NCBI GenBank assembly: GCA_030607835.1
Contig: JAUWJE010000043.1
Span: 1 to 10,607 of the forward strand
Reading direction: 5' to 3'
From: Candidatus Fermentibacterota bacterium
GTDB taxonomy: Bacteria > Fermentibacterota > Fermentibacteria > Fermentibacterales > JCC-6
Length of the DNA stretch: 10,607 bases
Shown here: positions 5,821-10,607 of the stretch, piece after piece
Layout: every line of letters begins with the position of its first letter
Position numbering within the stretch: position 1 is the first letter of the stretch
Notes under the pieces: model-generated
Told to the model about the DNA's origin: nothing
Databases searched by the model: none
What the model saw: only the letters and a program-made list of their open reading frames with translations
Translations under genes and position numbers: made by a program

Positions 5821-7471
5821 ATGTCCCCGGGCATTCGCGTGCAATCTCGTCTGAGATACCCTTATCCCCATACGCTTTATCGAAATGTGACTTGAATTCA
5901 GAAGCCAGCTTCTCTGCCCGGTTCCTGTAGGCTTCCCGAGCGTCCCAGGTTTTCACGGGATCAAGCATTGAATCATCAGGCAATCCGGGACAGGTATCCG
6001 GAATCATCACGCGAAATACCGGGTCTTCATGAAAGCTCACATCGTTGAGCTTTCCGGAAAGTACAGAATTCACCATTATCCGAGTGAGGGGAAGATCTAT
6101 CCTTGAACCAGTTCCGTAAGGACCACCGCTCCAGCCAGTATTGATAAGGTATACTTCTGTGCCGTGCGCATCCATTCTCTCACCAAGCATGGAAGCGTAA
6201 ATCTCCGGGTTTCGGGGCATGAAGGGCTCCCCGAAGAACCGCGAGAATGTGCTGACAGGTTCGGTTATTCCGGTTTCGGTTCCAGCAAGCTTACTGGTGT
6301 AACCCATAAGGAACCAAAGCATTGCCTGTCCTCTGTTGAGCTTCGAAATTGGAGGTAATACACCGTTTGCATCTGCCGTGAGGAAAAGAATTGTTGTTGG
6401 ATGCCCGGCCACTGATGACTCCTTTATGTTGGAGAGGTAGCGAAGAGGATAGGAACCTCTTGAGTTTGGTGTAAGTCTGTCATCATACAGATCAAAGTGA
6501 CCACCAGGATACATCATAGTATTCTCGATAATGGATCCGTGTTCAAGGTAATCATCGATATGGAAGCAGGCATTGAATATCTCGGGTTCATTTTTTTCGC
6601 TGAGATCAATAAGTTTTGCATAGCATCCGTTTTCAAAGTTCGCTACTCCTGAATCTCCCCAGCCATGTTCGTCATCTCCAAGAAGTGCTCTTGAAGGATC
6701 TGCTGAAAGTGTTGTCTTTCCTGTTCCTGAGAGTCCAAGAAGGAGAGCGCTTCTGCCATCCATACCCTCGTTCGCGCTGCAATGAAGAGGAAGAATGCCT
6801 TCATCAGGAAGATAATAGTTCATTACTGTGAACATCAGTTTCTTGACACTGCCACAGTAAGCTGAGCCGTATACAATCCCAATCCGTCGGTCTATATCCA
6901 CACCAACCATCATAGTCGAGGTGTGACCTAGCCGGGGATCAACTCTCAGACGACCCTTGTATTTCTCCGGATCCAACTTGTGATACGGAAGTGCGATAAT
7001 TGTAAACGATCTGTCTTTGAAGCATGAAATGGAAGTAACGGTTTCATCCCAGGGTCGGAACATGTTGTCTGTGAACAAAGCTGTAAGAGCTCTATCTGTT
7101 ATTGTTTTCACCGGCAGGGCGTACGAAGGTTCTGCTCCAATAAGTCTGTCGGTGACATATACTTCGGGAACTTCCTTCAGTACCTTCATTGCATCCTCGA
7201 AAACCATGTCAAAGGTTTCCTGATCAACCGGAATATTATTGGGGCTGGTCCAGTCAATTGTGTCTTCACTCAGACTGCGTTTCACGATTACAGTATCTTT
7301 GGGACTCCTGCCTGTAGACTCCGGAGGCGTCCATGTTTCAAGAGCACCGCAACTGCTTACAAGAGCTTCTCTGTTATCAACTGCTCTCATAATCATCTCA
7401 CTGCGAGAAATATTCTCCATTACATTATTTCTCGAATCCAGAACCTCTAATACTCCCTTACCAAGTGTCAT
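5819..7471 (-). CDS. pckA: ATP-dependent phosphoenolpyruvate carboxykinase
   Basis: The enzyme interconverts oxaloacetate plus ATP with PEP plus CO2 and ADP, for gluconeogenesis or, in fermenters, for CO2-fixing PEP carboxylation. The 550 residues show the ATP-type signatures: TGRSPKD at 53-59, KKLMFTVMNYYLP near 210-222, LHCSAN at 229-234, the kinase-1a P-loop GLSGTGKTT at 246-254, the kinase-2 motif GDDEHGW at 265-271, GCYAK at 282-286, LTADANGVLPP at 364-374, and KLAGTETGITEP at 394-405. The frame stays open to a TTG at 7489, but I chose the ATG at 7471 because AAGGA lies about five bases upstream while the TTG has no such site. Length is close to the family norm. It stands alone, followed by tRNA-Ser and divergent from the transporter gene. 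I see no convincing promoter in the gap. It is cytoplasmic. Confidence 0.96.
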   Translation of the reverse strand: MTLGKGVLEVLDSRNNVMENISRSEMIMRAVDNREALVSSCGALETWTPPESTGRSPKDTVIVKRSLSEDTIDWTSPNNIPVDQETFDMVFEDAMKVLKEVPEVYVTDRLIGAEPSYALPVKTITDRALTALFTDNMFRPWDETVTSISCFKDRSFTIIALPYHKLDPEKYKGRLRVDPRLGHTSTMMVGVDIDRRIGIVYGSAYCGSVKKLMFTVMNYYLPDEGILPLHCSANEGMDGRSALLLGLSGTGKTTLSADPSRALLGDDEHGWGDSGVANFENGCYAKLIDLSEKNEPEIFNACFHIDDYLEHGSIIENTMMYPGGHFDLYDDRLTPNSRGSYPLRYLSNIKESSVAGHPTTILFLTADANGVLPPISKLNRGQAMLWFLMGYTSKLAGTETGITEPVSTFSRFFGEPFMPRNPEIYASMLGERMDAHGTEVYLINTGWSGGPYGTGSRIDLPLTRIMVNSVLSGKLNDVSFHEDPVFRVMIPDTCPGLPDDSMLDPVKTWDAREAYRNRAEKLASEFKSHFDKAYGDKGISDEIARECPGT

Positions 7472-7606
7472 CTGAATCCTTTCGATCAATGTTGCTCAAA
7501 AGTGGACTGACGCAAGTTCCATAAAATACTCCATGGTCTTTGCTCGAACCAGTATGGACGTATGCTCGCGCTTTGAAGGAATTCATCAACCGTTTATGTT
7601 CTTGCG

Positions 7607-8917
7607 ATGAAGGGAGGAATTTCTCTGAAAAGAATATTCAGATTATCGCCTGAGAATGCGTGGTGCCTTTACGACTGGGGAAATTCCGCATTCGTTACAA
7701 CTGTAATTGCCGCAGTATTGCCTGTTTACTTTGCGGAAACAGTTTGTGGTGGAAGCAGTGTGGGGTGGGTATTCCTCGGAAAACAACTTACAAGCAACGC
7801 CACTTCCCTCTGGGGATACGCGATGGCTCTTGCCGCATTCTTCGTTGCGATACTCGCTCCGATTCTGGGAGCTACAGCCGATGCCGGAGGAAGAAGAAAA
7901 CAATTCCTTGCGATAATGACTGGAATAGGTGTGCTGGCAACTCTTCTACTCGCATTAACAGGAGCTGGGGATATCTGGCTTCTTCTTGGAATTCTTGTTC
8001 TGGGACAGATTGGCTTTGCCGGAGCAAACGTTTTCTATAATTCACTGCTTGTTTCAGTAGCAGAACCAGCGAGAAGAGATCTGATATCATCAAGAGGATA
8101 TGCATTCGGCTATCTGGGTGGTGGGATTCTTCTGGCAATAAACCTTCTAATGATCAAAAAACCATCCATATTCGGTTTTGCTGATGCATCCATTGCTCTG
8201 CGATACGTTTTTCTTTCAGTAGCCGTATGGTGGTCTCTTTTCTCGATTCCCCTCTTTCTCAGGGTTCCGGAGGGTCCTTCGGGGGGAGAACGAACTTTCA
8301 CCGGATCTCTGAAACATGGGATATCAACACTTACCTCGACATTCAAACACATCAGGAAGAACAGTAATGTTTTCCGATTCCTGATTTCATTCCTTCTGTA
8401 TAATAATGGTATACAAACTGTTATCATGATGGCTGCAATCTACGGAAAAGTGGAACTTGGATTGAGCACAGGGAATCTTATTGGCGCTCTTCTTCTGACT
8501 CAGATTGTAGGAGTTCCAGGCAGCCTTCTTTTCGGTCGACTGGCGAAGAGGTACGGCTCAAAGCAGATGCTGTTCGCTGGCATAATTGCTTATATGTTTA
8601 TCATCCTCTACGCATTCTGGATGAAAAGAGCGCTTGATTTCTGGATACTCGCAGGGATAGTTGGCCTGTTTATGGGCGGACTTCAGGCAGTGAGCCGGGG
8701 ATTCTACTCAAGACTTATTCCGGATAGAATGAGCGGTGAGTATTTTGGTTTCTTCTCGGTTTCTCAGAGATTTACAAGTATATTCGGGCCACTGATGTTC
8801 GCTCTGATAATTGATATTACCGGGAGTTCCAGGCTTGCCATCCTGTCTCTTGCGATTCTCTTCCTTGCAGGTGGACTTGTCCTGGTTAAGGTCAAAAAAC
8901 CGGAAGAAGCAGTATGA
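7607..8917 (+). CDS. MFS transporter, UMF1/Atg22-like family
   Basis: An integral inner-membrane protein of 436 residues with about 12 hydrophobic segments. Recognisable UMF1/Atg22-like features are WCLYDWGNSAFVTTV (19-33), LAPILGATADAGGRRK (83-98), FYNSLLV (143-149), GYAFGYLGGGILL (164-176), and GGLQAVSRGFYSRLIP then SGEYFGFFSVSQRFTSIFGP (357-395). The substrate is unknown; the yeast relative Atg22 exports amino acids from the vacuole, which does not settle the bacterial role. The ATG at 7607 has no ribosome binding site, whereas a CTG at 7625 (residue 7) has GGGAGG seven bases upstream and may be the real start. The last four bases (ATGA) overlap the next gene, so translation is likely coupled. 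It is divergent from pckA. Confidence 0.9.
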   Translation: MKGGISLKRIFRLSPENAWCLYDWGNSAFVTTVIAAVLPVYFAETVCGGSSVGWVFLGKQLTSNATSLWGYAMALAAFFVAILAPILGATADAGGRRKQFLAIMTGIGVLATLLLALTGAGDIWLLLGILVLGQIGFAGANVFYNSLLVSVAEPARRDLISSRGYAFGYLGGGILLAINLLMIKKPSIFGFADASIALRYVFLSVAVWWSLFSIPLFLRVPEGPSGGERTFTGSLKHGISTLTSTFKHIRKNSNVFRFLISFLLYNNGIQTVIMMAAIYGKVELGLSTGNLIGALLLTQIVGVPGSLLFGRLAKRYGSKQMLFAGIIAYMFIILYAFWMKRALDFWILAGIVGLFMGGLQAVSRGFYSRLIPDRMSGEYFGFFSVSQRFTSIFGPLMFALIIDITGSSRLAILSLAILFLAGGLVLVKVKKPEEAV

Positions 8918-9759
8918 TTATCGTACCTCTGATAGCGTTCTTTCTTCTGATAGTGGAAGAACTTTGTCACAGATTTAATAAAGCATCCGCCTTCATGGAT
9001 ATCGATCTGACTGAAGATTCATTTGAAAGGCTGGAAAATGGAAATCCGTCAAGAATTACAAAATTGCTTGTATGGATACGTATCGGACAGCTATTGGTAT
9101 TCGGAGTGCTCTTCGCCTTGATCGCGGCTTTGTCAGGAATGAGAGTTCTATATACAACACCTGGTCAGCTGGCCGGTTTGATTTTGCTGGTTCAGGTTGT
9201 GAGGATTGCGAACAGAAGAATCATCAAACAGTGGGCAGTCCTTGGAAGCGCTGTGACCCTCCAGGTCATACTGCTTTTTCTCCTCATCCTTACCGGACTG
9301 ACAACAGTGAATGCGCACGGATCCACTTTCTATCAGACTGATTGGATATTGTCATCATTTTCTTTTCTTGTGCTTTTCATGTTGTCTCTTTCATTTCCAC
9401 TCGTATGCACTTATTTCTTCCGACTCTTCGCAAAAGAGGGCAGTGATCTCTATTATTTTTTCCCGCCTCTTGCATATTCGGAATACTGGATAAGACGGAT
9501 AATCCGTAATACAGTCTGGATAGCATTTGCAGCGTTTTTATTTCATCTTTTCCTGATTTTTCAGTCCGATATTCAAGCGGGACCGGCAATACTTCATTTA
9601 TTACTCTCAATCCTGCTCTTTACATCCGTATTTCTGTTTCGGAACAGACGCAGGCTTCATCATCCTGTTGCTTTCGCTCTGATTCTAGTAGCCTGGATTG
9701 TGAACATCTCCTGGCTTCTTGCTGGATTTGCATCAGCAAGCAGGAACTGGATTGGCTAG
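8914..9759 (+). CDS. Unrecognised polytopic membrane protein
   Basis: I do not recognise a family. The 281 residues contain about seven or eight hydrophobic segments (roughly 2-15, 57-75, a weak one at 84-98, 108-130, 144-169, 197-217, 224-243, 252-274), with basic stretches between some of them (RRIIK at 101-105, RRIIR at 194-198, RNRRR at 243-247). The N-terminal part, with FERLENGNPSRITKLL between the first and second helices, faintly resembles the start of DUF21/CNNM-type proteins (E-R-L-x-x-x-G-N-x-x-A), but the CBS and CorC domains are missing and the helices continue, so this is weak. Its ATG overlaps the transporter stop as ATGA, and the next gene starts inside its last codons. It therefore belongs to a coupled operon with a transporter and a radical SAM enzyme. 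Confidence 0.85.
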   Translation: MIIVPLIAFFLLIVEELCHRFNKASAFMDIDLTEDSFERLENGNPSRITKLLVWIRIGQLLVFGVLFALIAALSGMRVLYTTPGQLAGLILLVQVVRIANRRIIKQWAVLGSAVTLQVILLFLLILTGLTTVNAHGSTFYQTDWILSSFSFLVLFMLSLSFPLVCTYFFRLFAKEGSDLYYFFPPLAYSEYWIRRIIRNTVWIAFAAFLFHLFLIFQSDIQAGPAILHLLLSILLFTSVFLFRNRRRLHHPVAFALILVAWIVNISWLLAGFASASRNWIG

Positions 9760-10607
9760 TATAAAAGCATTACTGCTGCAGCTTCCATTGAATCCATCCG
9801 CACCACTCGAATTAACAGGAAACGTTCCTCTTGCCGGAGCTTCTCTGGCGAGTGCAGCAGGACTACATCGGGATTCTATTCTTGATCAGAATTCTACAGA
9901 CATATCCGGAGACAGAACGCTTGTTAACCTGGTCACCGACAAATCTCCACGCCTTATTGCCTTTACTCTTTACTCATGGAATGTGGAAAGAAGCATTTAT
10001 ATAGCCAAAGAGATAAAGAGAAGAATACCTGACATCATCACAGTAGCAGGTGGACCGGAAGTCACAGCTGATAATAGATGGCTGTTGAGAAATGAAGATA
10101 TTGATCTTTTCGTTTCTGGTGAGGGTGAGCCTGTTGCCAGCGAAGTGCTTACGTGTAATTCAGCAAATGATATCATCAGGACTGCTTCAGGTTTCCTGGA
10201 AATCGGACAGATGGATTTCAACCCTGGATCATGGCCAAATCCATGGCTGACCGGTTATCTGGACCCTTCTGAGGGAGCTTCAATTCATATCGAAACTGTT
10301 AGAGGATGTTCAGGCTCCTGTAATTATTGCTCATACAGAAGAAGCCACCCGGTACCCAGGATACTTCCGGCAAAGGATGCAATTGCGCTTTTGAGGAAAC
10401 TGTCCAGCGCCGGAGCAGGAGAGATTGTGTTTCTCGATCCAACATTCAATTACAGGCCGGATCTCATCGAGCTTCTTGAAGGAATGGTTAATCTCAAGAT
10501 TGACTGTTTTGGTGAGAAGAGGGGTGATACAGTAACAGCAGAAATTGCTGACGCGATTGCACGAGCCGGGATCAAGACTGTTGAAATTGGTTTTCAATCT
10601 GGAAATC
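9752..10607 (+). CDS. B12-binding-type radical SAM protein, N-terminal part
   Basis: The frame is open from a TTG at 9752 to the right edge (285 codons, no stop), so the gene is partial. The start reads MASIKALLLQLP, a common opening of cobalamin-binding radical SAM proteins; AGGA lies six bases upstream, and the start sits within the last eight bases of the preceding gene. Residues 1-130 look like the Rossmann B12-binding domain, with AGGPEVT (GGP at 100-102) and the closing FVSGEGE (GEGE at 123-126). The radical SAM cluster motif is C186-x3-C190-x2-C193 in RGCSGSCNYCSY, followed by a TIM-barrel part with EIVFLDPTFNYRPD and VEIGFQSGN. These enzymes use a 4Fe-4S cluster and SAM to start radical chemistry such as methylation. 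No DxHxxG cobalamin-histidine motif is seen, as in many members. The substrate is unknown. Confidence 0.9.
   Translation, partial: MASIKALLLQLPLNPSAPLELTGNVPLAGASLASAAGLHRDSILDQNSTDISGDRTLVNLVTDKSPRLIAFTLYSWNVERSIYIAKEIKRRIPDIITVAGGPEVTADNRWLLRNEDIDLFVSGEGEPVASEVLTCNSANDIIRTASGFLEIGQMDFNPGSWPNPWLTGYLDPSEGASIHIETVRGCSGSCNYCSYRRSHPVPRILPAKDAIALLRKLSSAGAGEIVFLDPTFNYRPDLIELLEGMVNLKIDCFGEKRGDTVTAEIADAIARAGIKTVEIGFQSGN

Noticed and set aside
10331..10597. An 88-codon minus-strand open frame
   Set aside because: It is antisense to the radical SAM gene, whose C-x3-C-x2-C motif and continuous frame are clear; likewise the minus-strand frame at 9997-10221.

Overview
The window is a compact, gene-dense piece of a bacterial chromosome with moderate base composition (by eye somewhat below half G+C). 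I see no mobile elements, CRISPR arrays or rRNA. It is mostly housekeeping: replication/recombination genes, an SRP RNA, two tRNAs and PEP carboxykinase. The large SRP RNA with an Alu domain beside dnaX-ybaB-recR is a layout known from Bacillus-type Firmicutes and some deep lineages. The rather divergent proteins, tRNA genes with encoded CCA, and two proteins I cannot match well suggest a little-studied lineage. I cannot fix the phylum from this sequence alone.

Bases 1-7471 are all read from the minus strand. In transcription order: ATP-type PEP carboxykinase (pckA), tRNA-Ser(GGA) with its own promoter, a TPR/acidic-linker/beta-domain protein, tRNA-Ala(CGC), a degenerate PP2C-like protein with a C-terminal membrane anchor, the large SRP RNA, dnaX, ybaB/ebfC, recR (GTG start), and the N-terminus of a pgsA-like phosphatidyltransferase running off the left edge. 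In the upstream half, structured RNAs alternate with protein genes. The dnaX-ybaB-recR-pgsA part is a tight operon with overlaps or gaps of a few bases.

Bases 7607-10607 are read from the plus strand, divergently from pckA across a gap of about 135 bases. They hold a UMF1/Atg22-like MFS transporter, an unrecognised polytopic membrane protein (ATGA overlap), and the N-terminal part of a B12-binding-type radical SAM protein. The last starts at a TTG inside the end of the preceding gene and runs off the right edge. These three look like one translationally coupled operon.

The most unusual items are the TPR protein, whose long acidic linker carries repeated short L-x-x-[IV]-F motifs, and the neighbouring PP2C-like protein, which has lost the family's metal-binding acidic residues. 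Several real starts are non-ATG (TTG, GTG, possibly CTG), so the pgsA and radical SAM fragments are easy to miss.
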